The notes: a model not told the origin generated them from the letters alone. DNA of 64,000 bases from Pusillimonas minor (GCF_014237865.1 NZ_JACJUU010000008.1:101754-165753), one strand, 5' to 3'; counted from the stretch's first letter, positions 24,750 to 34,213 are shown. Program-made: numbers and translations.

Positions 24750-25451
24750 TCAGGGGTCGTGGCTGACCAGCACCACCCCTTTGCCAAAAATGGTGCGTAG
24801 CGGCAGCGGAAAATGTTGCTGGCGCGCTTTGGAGCGCAGTCGGTTCAGGATGACATCGATACGGTGGGTGTCCGGCTCGGGTTCGTAGCCAAACAGCAGG
24901 TTGTGCAGCATTTCCTTGCTGCATACCTCGTTTCGGTGGCGATACAGGGCCTCGATAAGGCGGTGTTCTTGTGTGGTCAGATGCAAGGTGCGGCCGTCGG
25001 GGGCCTGAAGGCTGTTGTGTTCGAGTTGCCATTTTGCGCCAGACGCGGGCGTTTGTCCGGTTGTATTGTGTGATGATTGCTTTTGCAGACGAGACCACAG
25101 CGCCTGAACGGTTTGCGCCAGGTCGGCAAAGTTAATAGGCTTGATCAAGTAATGGTCGGCGCCCAGCCCCAGGCCGCGCAGCTGGTCGTCGCGACTGCCG
25201 CGCGCCGAGATGACGATCAGGCCATAGGTGCCAACCGTACGCAGGTATTCGACGACGCTGAAGCCGTCTTCGCCGGGCAGCCCGATATCGACCAGAACAA
25301 TGTCTGCCGGCGTGCGGTGCAGCTGTTTCCAGAATGATTCTGCGCTGCTTTGCCCCCAGACACTGTGGCCCCGCGACTGCAGAAAAAACACCAGTTCTTC
25401 GCGCAGATCGTCGTTGTCTTCAATAATGGCAATGCGTGCGTTGTCTGTCAT
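24750..25451 (-). CDS. OmpR-family response regulator
   Basis: A 233-residue DNA-binding regulator. The receiver domain has the acidic pair in IIEDNDD, the phosphoacceptor Asp55 in IVLVDIGLPGEDG, Ser in VISARGS and Lys in YLIKPIN. A linker (about 122-137) leads to a winged-helix effector (LTTQEHRLIEALYRHRNEVCSKEMLHNLLFG and HRIDVILNRLRSKA). The ATG overlaps the stop of the histidine-kinase gene by four bases, so they form a cognate pair. Its regulon is not evident; the neighbouring diguanylate cyclase 104 bases downstream may be part of the same transcript. Confidence 0.92.
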   Translation of the reverse strand: MTDNARIAIIEDNDDLREELVFFLQSRGHSVWGQSSAESFWKQLHRTPADIVLVDIGLPGEDGFSVVEYLRTVGTYGLIVISARGSRDDQLRGLGLGADHYLIKPINFADLAQTVQALWSRLQKQSSHNTTGQTPASGAKWQLEHNSLQAPDGRTLHLTTQEHRLIEALYRHRNEVCSKEMLHNLLFGYEPEPDTHRIDVILNRLRSKARQQHFPLPLRTIFGKGVVLVSHDP

Positions 25452-27412
25452 TTTCTTTTTTTGGCGTTGCTTTGGGCAGGAAGCGTAAGGATAAAGCAGC
25501 AGCCTTGTGGGTGATTGGGTTTTAGCACAAGCGTTCCGCCGTGAGCAGTTGCAATTTCGCGGGCAACATGAAGTCCCAGGCCGGTCCCGCTGGTGCGGCG
25601 GCCCGGGCTTTCGACGCGCAGGTAGCGCTCAAAGATGCGTTCGGCGTATTCAGTGGGGATCCCGGGGCCCGTGTCGGTGATGCTGACAGCCACCATGTCG
25701 GCAAAGGTAGAAATATCAATGCTGATCGGGCCGGTGCCTGTATGTTTGAGTGCGTTATCGAGCAAGTTGGACAAGGCGATACGCAACAGTGCTGCATCGG
25801 CCGACAAAATGACCAGGCCGGGTACGCGCAAGGTAGGTTTGCCGTTGATGGTCAGCTTGATGTTGTGTTCGCTGGCCGTGTTGAAGAGCTCGATGACCGA
25901 TTGGGTCAGTCCGACCAGGTCTGTCGATTGACGATCAAGATACAGGTTGCCAGATGAAAGTCGGGAATCGGCCAGGCAGTTGTCGGTCAGTTGTACCAGC
26001 CGGTCGGTGGCGCGCTGGATCTTGTCGTACCTGATTTCGCGTTGCGCTTCGTTGATTTGGGTCAGTCGCAGGTTTTGCAGGGCGCTTGAAATAATCGCCA
26101 GGGGCGTGCGAAATTCGTGGGCAACCATACCGATAAACTGCCGCTGGTACACATTGGCTTCGCGCTCAAGTTGCAGTTCGCGAGCCAGCAGGCGTTTTTC
26201 ACGGGTTTGCTGGTTTTCGGTTTGCACCCGATGAACGGCCAGGCCCAGAACCGTCAAAATATTAAGCATGAGTGCGTACTGCCACACAACGTAGATCGTG
26301 TCGTAGTAAGGGATCAGGCCATACAGCGATAACTGGGCCATGATGCCCGTGGCAAAGTAGACCAGCGGCGACATGCCCAACAACAATAACCCCAGACTTA
26401 TTTTTTTTTGCAGGTAAATAACCAGCAGCCAAACCAGGAAAGTGACAACCCCGACGCTGAAAATCAGGGTTTGTATTTTTACGGCCAAACCGTATCGACC
26501 CAACGGAATCAGCAGGGTTAGCAGTGCAATAAGTACGGCCACACCAAGTACAAACCGGTATATTTTCGGGGCATGCCTTTTAAACTCAAGCATTTCGGAC
26601 CACATCCAGAGCAGGCTGGAAAAGGCCATCAGGTTCAGCACACTGGTCAGGTAGTGTTGCAGGTTGGGGGCGTAGTCACCTATCAGCCAGTTAACAAAGC
26701 CCTCTACGCAGGCAACCAGCACATAGGTCAACGAAAACAAACAAATGGACCACAGAAAAGGCTTTCGGATGAAAATGGCCATCAACAATGCCAGCCCGAA
26801 CGATATTGCGGCAAGCCCGAAGTAAAAGCTCCAGAACCCGGTCGATTTAGCCGCGTGCTCGGCCATATCCGCAGGTGTTCGCAGTGTCGCCTTCAGCAGC
26901 AGGGCGCTGTCGCTTTCTGCCCTGAAGACCACGTCGTAGCCGGGGTTGCCGGGCACGGGGGCAGGGATGTTGAATACCGCGAAGCGGTAGTCAATGTCGC
27001 CTCGTTTGCCCGGCCAAAGGTCACCGGCGTCTTTGCGTGCCCAGTCACCGTCCGAGCCCGCCGGCCTAAAATACACCACAATATCATTGATGAAGTTGGG
27101 CCCCACTGTTAGCCAGCCGTCTTTACCTTCGAAGGCGCTGGCGGGTAAAAAAATTTTTACCCAAAGCGCAGAGGCGGTATAACCCAGCGATACCGGAACT
27201 TGACTGCGGCGTAACGAGGTGTCGGGCAGCTTCAGGAACTCGTCCAGGTCGATGGCCGCAGTCTGGTCTTCGTGCCAGACAAAGGGCAGGTCTGGCCCCA
27301 GGTGCACCTGGGCCTTGGCGGACGGCCATATGCCCAGGGCGGCCACCAGCAAAACCAGTTGGGCCATAAGTCGCCACGTTGCACAACTGTGCCAGGCCCT
27401 GTGTGGCTGCAT
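25448..27412 (-). CDS. Sensor histidine kinase with 7TMR-DISM periplasmic and membrane domains
   Basis: A 654-residue kinase. A signal peptide (about 15-34) precedes a periplasmic jelly-roll of the 7TMR-DISMED2 type (VSLGYTASALWVKIFLPA, WLTVGPNFINDIVVYFRPAG), a carbohydrate-binding-like sensor. Seven hydrophobic helices occupy about 195-395. After a coiled coil come the H-box MVAHEFRTPLAI (His near 432), N-box SNLLDNALKHTG, G1 DTGPGIP and G2 GTGLGLHVAREIA. All catalytic boxes are intact. I start at ATG 27412 (MQPHRAWHS); MAQLVLLVA 45 bases downstream is an alternative. The stop overlaps the response-regulator start. Confidence 0.88.
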   Translation of the reverse strand: MQPHRAWHSCATWRLMAQLVLLVAALGIWPSAKAQVHLGPDLPFVWHEDQTAAIDLDEFLKLPDTSLRRSQVPVSLGYTASALWVKIFLPASAFEGKDGWLTVGPNFINDIVVYFRPAGSDGDWARKDAGDLWPGKRGDIDYRFAVFNIPAPVPGNPGYDVVFRAESDSALLLKATLRTPADMAEHAAKSTGFWSFYFGLAAISFGLALLMAIFIRKPFLWSICLFSLTYVLVACVEGFVNWLIGDYAPNLQHYLTSVLNLMAFSSLLWMWSEMLEFKRHAPKIYRFVLGVAVLIALLTLLIPLGRYGLAVKIQTLIFSVGVVTFLVWLLVIYLQKKISLGLLLLGMSPLVYFATGIMAQLSLYGLIPYYDTIYVVWQYALMLNILTVLGLAVHRVQTENQQTREKRLLARELQLEREANVYQRQFIGMVAHEFRTPLAIISSALQNLRLTQINEAQREIRYDKIQRATDRLVQLTDNCLADSRLSSGNLYLDRQSTDLVGLTQSVIELFNTASEHNIKLTINGKPTLRVPGLVILSADAALLRIALSNLLDNALKHTGTGPISIDISTFADMVAVSITDTGPGIPTEYAERIFERYLRVESPGRRTSGTGLGLHVAREIATAHGGTLVLKPNHPQGCCFILTLPAQSNAKKRK

Positions 27413-27562
27413 GTAACGGTGCTCCGCTTGAGGTGAACAGGCCGCTTTTGTAACCCGGGCGGCGCGCGCCGCGCAAGGCTTTGGCAGTGGGGTGCATGCT
27501 AGAATCTTCGCCATCTTTCAACGTAAAAATCAAGCAATATGTTTGCGCCGGAGACTCAATTT

Positions 27563-28426
27563 ATGTCTAGTTTCAATGGTTTGTCCAATGGTCGCGTCAA
27601 GTGCCCCACCGAACTGAGCGAAAAAGGTTATGCCTTGCGGGCGGCTTTTCCCGACTTTCCCGAAGTCGCTAAAGGTTGGCAAGACAAGACGGCAGCGCTT
27701 ATTGCCCGCCTGAACCCCGAACGCGATATTTCGTACGGCGACGAGGCCCTGCAAAACCTTGATTTTTATCGCGTCGAAAAGCCCAACGCGCCGTTGCTGG
27801 TGTTTGTGCATGGCGGTTACTGGCAAAGCGGCGATAAAAGCGATGTCGGTCTTATCGCCGAGCCCTACGTTGCCGCCGGCATCAACGTTGCCGTCATCAA
27901 TTATTCGTTGGCGCCGCAAGCGCGCATCGAAGACATGGTTGTCGAAGTGCGTCGTTGTATTAAATGGCTCCATGCCAATGCGGCACGCTTTGGCTTCGAT
28001 GCTGGTCGCATTTCCATTATGGGTCACTCGGCCGGTGGGCACCTGGTGTCCGAAATGGTGGCCAACGTTCCCGAGAACCAGGGTATGCCCGATATTAAAT
28101 ACTGCTTCGCCATCAGCGGTGTATTCGACTTGCCGCCGCTGGTGCCGTCCAGTGTCAACAAGGCGCTTTCGCTCGATCAGGCCCGGGCCGAAGCCCTGAG
28201 CCCGGCCGCCAAAAAGGCGCCGGTGTCGGCGCGTGTACATACCATCATCGGCGAACACGAAACGGGTCAGTTTCACCTGCAGTCTGCGGCTATTGCCCAG
28301 CAATGGGGTGCTGCTGTAACCGATCATCATGTCGTGCCCGACACGCATCACTTTACGGTGCTCGATGTCCTGGCCGACCCGTCATCGCCCTACAGCCGTG
28401 TCATTGCCGACACGATCAATGCTTAA
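27563..28426 (+). CDS. Alpha/beta hydrolase of the arylformamidase/esterase type, first gene of the biotin operon
   Basis: A 287-residue cytoplasmic hydrolase. The oxyanion motif is FVHGGYWQSGD, the nucleophile elbow is IMGHSAGGHL (Ser in GHSAG), the acid is probably in TIIGEHETGQF and the His in PDTHHFTVLD. HGGYWQ is typical of kynurenine-formamidase-like and carboxylesterase-like members. The start at 27563 is preferred over ATG 27539 because of GGAGA nine bases upstream. It lies eight bases before bioA on the same strand. BioH-type pimeloyl-ACP methyl-ester esterases are alpha/beta hydrolases that often sit in bio operons and are replaced by unrelated ones in different lineages, so a biotin role is plausible. 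It is not a recognisable BioH, BioG or BioK. Confidence 0.85.
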   Translation: MSSFNGLSNGRVKCPTELSEKGYALRAAFPDFPEVAKGWQDKTAALIARLNPERDISYGDEALQNLDFYRVEKPNAPLLVFVHGGYWQSGDKSDVGLIAEPYVAAGINVAVINYSLAPQARIEDMVVEVRRCIKWLHANAARFGFDAGRISIMGHSAGGHLVSEMVANVPENQGMPDIKYCFAISGVFDLPPLVPSSVNKALSLDQARAEALSPAAKKAPVSARVHTIIGEHETGQFHLQSAAIAQQWGAAVTDHHVVPDTHHFTVLDVLADPSSPYSRVIADTINA

Positions 28427-28434
28427 GGCAAGGG

Positions 28435-29793
28435 GTGACGGGCGTGGCTGACCTGGCGTCTTCCGATACCGATTGGGTAGCCCGCAGTCTGCGCAGTGTC
28501 TGGCATCCGTGCACGCAAATGCAGCACCACGAAACGGTGCCTTTGGTGCCGGTCGCGCGCGGGCAAGGGGCCTGGCTGTTCGACCACGATGGTCGCCGCT
28601 TCCTTGATGCCATCAGCTCGTGGTGGGTCAACCTGTTCGGGCATGCCAACCCGCGCATCAATGCTGCGTTAAAAGACCAGCTCGACCGCCTTGAACACGC
28701 CATGCTGGCCGGATTCACGCACGAGCCGGTTGTCACGTTGTCCGAGCGCCTGTCGGCGCTCACGTCGGGGCGATTGGGGCACTGCTTTTATGCGTCCGAC
28801 GGCGCGTCTGCTGTCGAAATCGCGCTCAAGATGAGCTTTCATTATTGGCGTAATACGGGGCAGTCGGCAAAGCAAAGTTTTGTATGTCTCCAAGGAAGCT
28901 ATCACGGCGAGACCATCGGCGCCCTGGCGGTGACCGATGTGGCTATCTTTCGAGATGCCTACGGGCCGTTGCTCGGTCGCGCTCATGTCGTGCCATCGCC
29001 AGACCCGCGCTTTGCCGATGCGGCAACCCCGGCGCAGGCGGCCGAACAGGCGCTTGCCTCGGTGCAGCGCTTGTTCGAAGATCAGGCCGACACCATCGCG
29101 GCTATTATTGTCGAGCCCCTGGTGCAATGCGCCACAGGCATGGTGATGTACGACCCAAGCTACCTGACTGGCCTGCGAAGCTTGTGCGACCAGTATCAGG
29201 TTCATCTTATTGCCGACGAAATCGCGGTGGGTTGCGGGCGCACCGGTACGTTTTTTGCCTGCGAACAGGCCGGTATCTGGCCCGACTTCATCACGTTGTC
29301 CAAGGGGATCAGCGGCGGCTATCTGCCTTTATCGCTGGTCATGACGAACGACACGGTTTACCAGGCGTTTTACAGCAACGACATGTCGCGGGCGTTTTTG
29401 CACTCCCACTCGTATACGGGCAACCCCCTGGCCTGCCGGGCGGCGCTGGCGACGCTCGATATCTTCGAACAAGACGATGTGTTGGTCACCAACCGTGACA
29501 AGGCGGTCAAGCTGACCCGGGCCCTGGCACCGGTGGCGGCGCATCCGCGTGTGCGGCATTTTCGTCATCTGGGCATGATCTGGGCGTTCGACGTTCATTT
29601 CGACGACCCGGCGCAGGCCAAGGCGTTTTCAAAAGCCTTCTTTACAACGGGTTTGTCGTATGGGCTGTTGGCGCGCCCCATTGGCACAACCGTCTATTTA
29701 ATGCCGCCTTACATCCTCGACGACGCTCAAATCCGCTTTCTGGCAGACGCGGTGCTGGCCGTGTTGTGTCAGGTCATAGGCGCTGCACGATGA
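28435..29793 (+). CDS. bioA: Adenosylmethionine--8-amino-7-oxononanoate aminotransferase
   Basis: A 452-residue PLP enzyme converting 7-keto-8-aminopelargonate to 7,8-diaminopelargonate with S-adenosylmethionine as amino donor. BioA hallmarks: VWHPCTQMQHHE near the N terminus, ISSWWVNLFGHANPRIN, FYASDGASAVEIALKM, QGSYHGETIGALAVTD, LIADEIAVGCGRTGTFFACE and the PLP lysine in LSKGISGGYLPLS. HSHSYTGNPLACRAAL also fits. No ATG is well placed; GTG 28435 follows the upstream stop by eight bases and has an AAGG site, and GTG 28444 (VADLASS) is an equal candidate. The stop overlaps the bioF start. Confidence 0.93.
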   Translation: MTGVADLASSDTDWVARSLRSVWHPCTQMQHHETVPLVPVARGQGAWLFDHDGRRFLDAISSWWVNLFGHANPRINAALKDQLDRLEHAMLAGFTHEPVVTLSERLSALTSGRLGHCFYASDGASAVEIALKMSFHYWRNTGQSAKQSFVCLQGSYHGETIGALAVTDVAIFRDAYGPLLGRAHVVPSPDPRFADAATPAQAAEQALASVQRLFEDQADTIAAIIVEPLVQCATGMVMYDPSYLTGLRSLCDQYQVHLIADEIAVGCGRTGTFFACEQAGIWPDFITLSKGISGGYLPLSLVMTNDTVYQAFYSNDMSRAFLHSHSYTGNPLACRAALATLDIFEQDDVLVTNRDKAVKLTRALAPVAAHPRVRHFRHLGMIWAFDVHFDDPAQAKAFSKAFFTTGLSYGLLARPIGTTVYLMPPYILDDAQIRFLADAVLAVLCQVIGAAR

Positions 29794-30995
29794 CTTTGCA
29801 AGACAAAGTGTTGGAACGCCTTCAGGGGCTCGACGATGCCGGTTTGCGTCGTCGCTTGCGCGTGGTCGATACCCCGTGCGGGCCGCAGGCGCGCGTCGAC
29901 GGGCGCGAACTGCTGGCGTTTTGCAGCAACGACTACCTTGGTCTGGCCGCACACCCGCAAGTTGTGCAGGCGTTGCAGGCAGGCGCAGCACTGTACGGCG
30001 CTGGCAGTGGCGCGTCGCACATGATCAGCGGGCACTCGCGGGCGCACGCCCTGCTCGAAGCGCGTTTGTCTGCACTGTACGAACCCTTTATCGATCAGGC
30101 GCGCGCACTGTATTTTTCGACGGGTTATATGGCCAACCTGGCCTTGTTGACGGGGCTGGCGCAGGCCGATGACACGGTCGAGTTTTTTTCCGAACGCCTT
30201 AACCATGCTTCGCTGATCGATGGGATGCGACTGTCCCGGGCGCCTGTTCAGGTGTACCCGCATGGCGACGTTGCGCATCTTGAGCAATTGCTTAAAGAAA
30301 GCACCGCGTCAACCCGCGTTATTGTCACCGACAGCGTGTTCAGTATGGATGGCAACCTTGCGCCGCTGCGCGAGCTCGACGCGCTGGCGCAAGCGTATGA
30401 CGCCTGTCTTGTGATTGATGATGCCCACGGGTTTGGCGTGCTGGGTCAACAGGGTCTGGGGGCGCTGGAGCATCTCGACCTGCGCTCGCCACGCATCGTG
30501 TATATGGGCACGTTGGGCAAGGCGGCGGGGGTGAGCGGGGCGTTTGTTGTAGCGCACGCCCACATCACCGAGTGGCTGGTGCAGCGCGCGCGCCCCTACA
30601 TTTATACGACGGCGGCGTCACCGGCCCTGGCCCATGCCCTGATGACCAGTCTGGATATCGTGACGGGTGACGAGGGGCGTCAGCGCCGTGAAACGCTTGC
30701 GACACATGTGCGCCGTCTTCGCGAGCTGTTGTACTTGAAGCATTGGTCCACACCGCCAACCGACACCGCTATACAGCCTGTCATTATCGGGGCCAACACG
30801 ACTGCAATGCAGATATCGTCATTTTTGCTCACCCAGGGCTTGTGGGTGCCTGCCATTCGTCCGCCAACCGTTCCCCCCGACACCGCTCGCCTTCGCGTCA
30901 CCGTGTCTGCGGCGCACGACATCGACGATGTCTCCCGTCTGGCGCGCGCCTTGAACCGGGCCGAGCGAGAGTTTCACGATTATGAGTCTTACTGA
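29790..30995 (+). CDS. bioF: 8-amino-7-oxononanoate synthase
   Basis: A 401-residue PLP-dependent alpha-oxoamine synthase that condenses pimeloyl-ACP or -CoA with alanine. Motifs: FCSNDYLGLAAHPQV, GAGSGASHMISGHSRAHALLE, ERLNHASLIDGMRLS, VTDSVFSMDGNLAPL, VIDDAHGFGVLG, and the PLP-lysine region YMGTLGKAAGVSGAFV. The ATG at 29790 overlaps the bioA stop as ATGA, and the gene runs 14 bases into bioD, a coupled bioA-F-D order common in betaproteobacteria. Confidence 0.95.
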   Translation: MTLQDKVLERLQGLDDAGLRRRLRVVDTPCGPQARVDGRELLAFCSNDYLGLAAHPQVVQALQAGAALYGAGSGASHMISGHSRAHALLEARLSALYEPFIDQARALYFSTGYMANLALLTGLAQADDTVEFFSERLNHASLIDGMRLSRAPVQVYPHGDVAHLEQLLKESTASTRVIVTDSVFSMDGNLAPLRELDALAQAYDACLVIDDAHGFGVLGQQGLGALEHLDLRSPRIVYMGTLGKAAGVSGAFVVAHAHITEWLVQRARPYIYTTAASPALAHALMTSLDIVTGDEGRQRRETLATHVRRLRELLYLKHWSTPPTDTAIQPVIIGANTTAMQISSFLLTQGLWVPAIRPPTVPPDTARLRVTVSAAHDIDDVSRLARALNRAEREFHDYESY

Positions 30996-31683
30996 GTCGC
31001 CCCTTAAGTTCGCGTGTTTTGTCACCGGTACCGACACCGAAATTGGTAAAACCCTGGTTGCCGCCGCCCTGATCCACGGGCTGGTCAAGCAGGGGTTGTC
31101 TGTGGCTGCCATGAAACCGGTGGCCGCCGGAACAATGCTGCGGCAAGGGCGGGTCTCGAATGAAGACGTAGATACCCTGTTGGCGCAGGCCAATGTGCCG
31201 TTACCTGACGACCTGGTCACCCCGTATTTGTGGCACGAACCGATTGCACCGCATATTGCAGCGGCAAAGGCCGGCCAGGTCATGGCGGTAGAGGTGGTGC
31301 TCGACGCATACCGTCAGGTAAGCATGGCGGCGCAAGCCGTTGTCGTCGAAGGGGCGGGGGGCTTTTGTGTGCCCTTGTCCGACACGCAAGACATGGCCGA
31401 TATGGCGCGTGCGCTTGGCTTGCCGGTGGTGATGGTTGTGGGCTTGCGCCTGGGATGTATCAGCCATGCGCTGCTAACTGCCGAAGCCGTACGCGCGCGC
31501 GGGTTGTCGCTGTGCGGTTGGGTGGCCAATACGGTTGACCCTGACATGCCCTACCAGGCCGAGAACATTCAGACACTTCAGGCCCGGCTGGGTGCGCCTT
31601 TATTGGGGGTGATCCCTCGCCTGCCCAATGCAGACCCGGCCCTTGCCGCAACGTATCTCGACTTTTCCTTGTTGCCCAAATGA
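30982..31683 (+). CDS. bioD: Dethiobiotin synthetase
   Basis: A 233-residue P-loop enzyme closing the ureido ring of dethiobiotin with CO2 and ATP. The family signature FVTGTDTEIGKTLVAAALI is at the N terminus, with VAAMKPVAAGTM, the ATP/substrate loop VVEGAGGFCVPLSD and GLRLGCISHALLTAEA. It begins inside bioF and overlaps the next gene as ATGA. bioB and bioC are not in the window. Confidence 0.94.
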   Translation: MSLTESPLKFACFVTGTDTEIGKTLVAAALIHGLVKQGLSVAAMKPVAAGTMLRQGRVSNEDVDTLLAQANVPLPDDLVTPYLWHEPIAPHIAAAKAGQVMAVEVVLDAYRQVSMAAQAVVVEGAGGFCVPLSDTQDMADMARALGLPVVMVVGLRLGCISHALLTAEAVRARGLSLCGWVANTVDPDMPYQAENIQTLQARLGAPLLGVIPRLPNADPALAATYLDFSLLPK

Positions 31684-32681
31684 AGGCGCTGGTATGTGCA
31701 CAGTTTGGTGCGCTCGATAACCTGCGGCTTCAGTCGGTACCGGCGCCAACGCCTGGGCCGGGGCAGGTTGTTATTCAGGTTAACGCCGCGTCGCTTAATT
31801 TTCCTGATGTGCTGATGTGTCAGGGCAAGTATCAGGTCAAGCCGCCTTTGCCTTTTACGCCCGGCGCCGAGGCAGCGGGGGTCGTGTGCGCGGTAGGCGC
31901 CGGTGTCACCCACTGGCAGCCAGGCGATGCGGTAATGGCGTCGACCGGCTATGGTGCGCTGGCTGAACAATGTGTGGTCGACGCGACGCGTTTGGCCCGG
32001 GTGCCGGCGGAGATGTCGTTTGCGCAGGCATCGGCCATGGTGGTGACATACGGAACAGCGCTTTACGCGCTGAGGCATTGTGCCAATGTGCAGGCCGGCG
32101 AGACGGTCTTGGTGCTGGGCGCCGCCGGCGGGGTGGGGTCGGCCGCGTTGCAGGTGGCGCGTCAGATGGGGGCTCGCGTCATTGCCGCAGTGTCGTCCGA
32201 CGCCAAAGCGGCGCTTTGTCGCCGTCAAGGGGCTGACGCAGTCCTGGTCTACACCGAACCGGAACAACTGAAATCGCAGGTCAGCGCGCTTGCCGGGGAG
32301 TCGGGCGTGCAAGTCGTGTTCGACCCGGTCGGCGGTGATTATGCATTACCCGCGTTCCGCGCTTTGGTCTGGGGCGGGAGGTATTTGGTGGTTGGGTTTG
32401 CCGCCGGCGCCATCCCGGCGTTTCCCCTGAATTTTGCGTTGCTTCAGGCGCGCAGCGTATTGGGGGTGTACTGGGGCGAGGTGATCCGTCGCGATCCGGC
32501 CGCGTATCAGGCGGTACTGCGGCAATTATGTGATTGGGTTGTCGCCGGCCAGATCGCGCCGGTTATCAGCGCCGAAATCGGGCTTGAGCAGGCCGTTGAG
32601 GGGCTTAAAGCGCTTCAGGCCCGCCAGGTGACCGGCAAGCTGGTGGTGAGGCTTACAGATACGGGCTGGCCAGCCAGATAA
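31680..32681 (+). CDS. NADPH:quinone oxidoreductase-like MDR enzyme
   Basis: A 333-residue medium-chain reductase of the quinone-oxidoreductase group. Features: VNAASLNFPDVLMCQGKYQVKPPLPFTPGAEAAGVV at the N terminus, and the cofactor-binding VLVLGAAGGVGSAALQVARQMGA with AAGGVG in place of GxGxxG. There are no zinc-ligand cysteines, so it is not an alcohol dehydrogenase. It probably transfers hydride from NADPH to quinones or other enones. It overlaps bioD by four bases although no biotin step needs it. The 3' end overlaps the cardiolipin-synthase gene tail-to-tail by 29 bases. Confidence 0.88.
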   Translation: MKALVCAQFGALDNLRLQSVPAPTPGPGQVVIQVNAASLNFPDVLMCQGKYQVKPPLPFTPGAEAAGVVCAVGAGVTHWQPGDAVMASTGYGALAEQCVVDATRLARVPAEMSFAQASAMVVTYGTALYALRHCANVQAGETVLVLGAAGGVGSAALQVARQMGARVIAAVSSDAKAALCRRQGADAVLVYTEPEQLKSQVSALAGESGVQVVFDPVGGDYALPAFRALVWGGRYLVVGFAAGAIPAFPLNFALLQARSVLGVYWGEVIRRDPAAYQAVLRQLCDWVVAGQIAPVISAEIGLEQAVEGLKALQARQVTGKLVVRLTDTGWPAR

Positions 32682-34107
32682 CTTTATTGCGCAGTTTTTT
32701 GGCAAAGGGCAGACCCGACAGCTTTGACAAGGTCAGCGGTTCGCTGTTGTTGATTTCGTCGTCAATGACCGACGAAATTTGCAACGCAATATCATGGCTG
32801 TAAATCTCGACATCAAGCTCGAAATTAAGCCGCAGGCTGCGTGGGTCGAGGTTGGATGAGCCCACGTACGACCAGGCCCCGTCGATAGTGATCAGCTTCG
32901 AGTGGTTGAAACTGCCTTTGCATACCCATACATTGCACCCGCTTTTAATGACCTGATCGATTTGCGCCATCATCGCGTAGTTCACCAGGCGCAGATTGTT
33001 TTTGCCAGGGATGACGATGTCGACCCGGATGCCGCGCCGCGCCGCCGTATTGATGGCGCCCAGCAACGTGGCGTCGGGCAAAAAGTAAGGCGACTGAATG
33101 CGGACATGATGCTGGGCAACGGCCAGTGCCCCCAGCAACATGCTGTGGTTGCTGCCCAGGCTGCGGTCCGGGCCCGACCTGATGCTGCGGGCGGGTACGG
33201 TGGGTTGTGGCGGCGACCATTCTTCGGCGCACCAGGTTTCGTAGGGCAGCGCTTCACGTGTGGTGAACTTCCAGTCGTGCGCAAATACGGTCATGAGCTG
33301 CTGGACGATCGGCCCCTCGAACCGGAAGTGGGTATCGCGCGCGGGCGGCAGGCCGTCGCTGCCTTTGACGAACGCCTCCCGAATATTCATGCCCCCGGTG
33401 AACCCGATTTTGCCGTCGGTCACCAGAATTTTCCGGTGGCTGCGCAAATTGGCATAAGGCATGCGCATACCCAGCGGGTTGGTCATGAACAAGGCGGTTT
33501 TTATGCCCAGCTTTCGCAAGAGCCGGGTAATGGGCGGGCGCGAGTACTTTGCGCCAACCGCGTCAATCAGCACCCTGATTTCAACGCCCCGGTCTTTGGC
33601 GCGCGCAAGCGCCTGGGCAATTTTTTGGCCCTCGGCGTCGTTGTCGAAAATATAGGTTTGCAGTGCAATAGAGCGGCATGCGTTTTCAATGGCGCGGATC
33701 ATGGCCGGGTAGGTTTGGTCGCCACCCAGCAGCATTTGCACGTGGTTGTCTTGATGCAGCGCAAAGTGGCTGACCCGGTCGCCCAAAGTACGCAGCGAGG
33801 CAAACTGCGGCGCCGCATAGGGCGTGACATCGGCCAGTTGCGGCAGGTCGACCTCGGCGTAGTCGCGCAGCGAAGCGTCGCGTTGTTGCGAAATCTGGTC
33901 TTTGCGGGTGCGGTTGATGCCGGCAATGATATACAACAGGGCACCGAAAAAGGGCGACAGCATGATGACCCCGACCCAGCCGATGGCCGCGCGGACATCG
34001 GTTTTGGTCATGGCCGCGTGTATGGCCGCCAGCGCGCCAATGATCAGGCTCAGGGCAAACGCCACATGGGGCCAGTATTCTGCAAAAAGCGCTTCAAATG
34101 CGGTCAT
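32653..34107 (-). CDS. Cardiolipin synthase (phospholipase D family)
   Basis: A 484-residue inner-membrane enzyme. Two N-terminal transmembrane helices (about 10-30 and 40-62) are followed by two HKD phospholipase-D domains: HRKILVTDGKIGFTGGMNIRE and HSKLITIDGAWSYVGSSNLDPRSL. Length and the two helices match ClsA-type synthases that condense two phosphatidylglycerols into cardiolipin. I start at ATG 34107 (MTAFEALFAEYWP), which puts the first helix at the normal distance; 13 extra codons upstream look non-coding. It is a single gene ending inside the oxidoreductase gene on the other strand. Confidence 0.9.
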   Translation of the reverse strand: MTAFEALFAEYWPHVAFALSLIIGALAAIHAAMTKTDVRAAIGWVGVIMLSPFFGALLYIIAGINRTRKDQISQQRDASLRDYAEVDLPQLADVTPYAAPQFASLRTLGDRVSHFALHQDNHVQMLLGGDQTYPAMIRAIENACRSIALQTYIFDNDAEGQKIAQALARAKDRGVEIRVLIDAVGAKYSRPPITRLLRKLGIKTALFMTNPLGMRMPYANLRSHRKILVTDGKIGFTGGMNIREAFVKGSDGLPPARDTHFRFEGPIVQQLMTVFAHDWKFTTREALPYETWCAEEWSPPQPTVPARSIRSGPDRSLGSNHSMLLGALAVAQHHVRIQSPYFLPDATLLGAINTAARRGIRVDIVIPGKNNLRLVNYAMMAQIDQVIKSGCNVWVCKGSFNHSKLITIDGAWSYVGSSNLDPRSLRLNFELDVEIYSHDIALQISSVIDDEINNSEPLTLSKLSGLPFAKKLRNKVIWLASPYL

Positions 34108-34183
34108 AGTCCGTGGCTCAGGGTAACGAAGATCGGCTTGCGGCAAGTATATATAAAGTTGCCAGGCGGTATGACAAGCGGCT

Positions 34184-34213
34184 TTGCAAAATTTAAATTA
34201 CCTATGCTAGAAT
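34184..34213 (+). promoter_or_regulatory. Promoter of tRNA-His
   Basis: TTGCAA (34184-34189) and TAGAAT (34208-34213) are separated by 18 bases in AT-rich DNA, and the tRNA begins 14 bases later. The string GCTAGAAT also precedes tRNA-Ser at 63308-63315. Confidence 0.6.

Noticed and set aside
27530..28351. A 273-codon open frame on the minus strand
   Set aside because: It lies wholly opposite the alpha/beta-hydrolase gene, which has clear catalytic motifs and a ribosome-binding site; the antisense frame has no recognisable domain.
27563..28426. NicD (N-formylmaleamate deformylase) to complete the nicotinate pathway
   Set aside because: It is an alpha/beta hydrolase, but the HGGYWQ motif fits formamidase-type esterases, it is 10 kb from the nic genes, and it is tightly linked to bioA.
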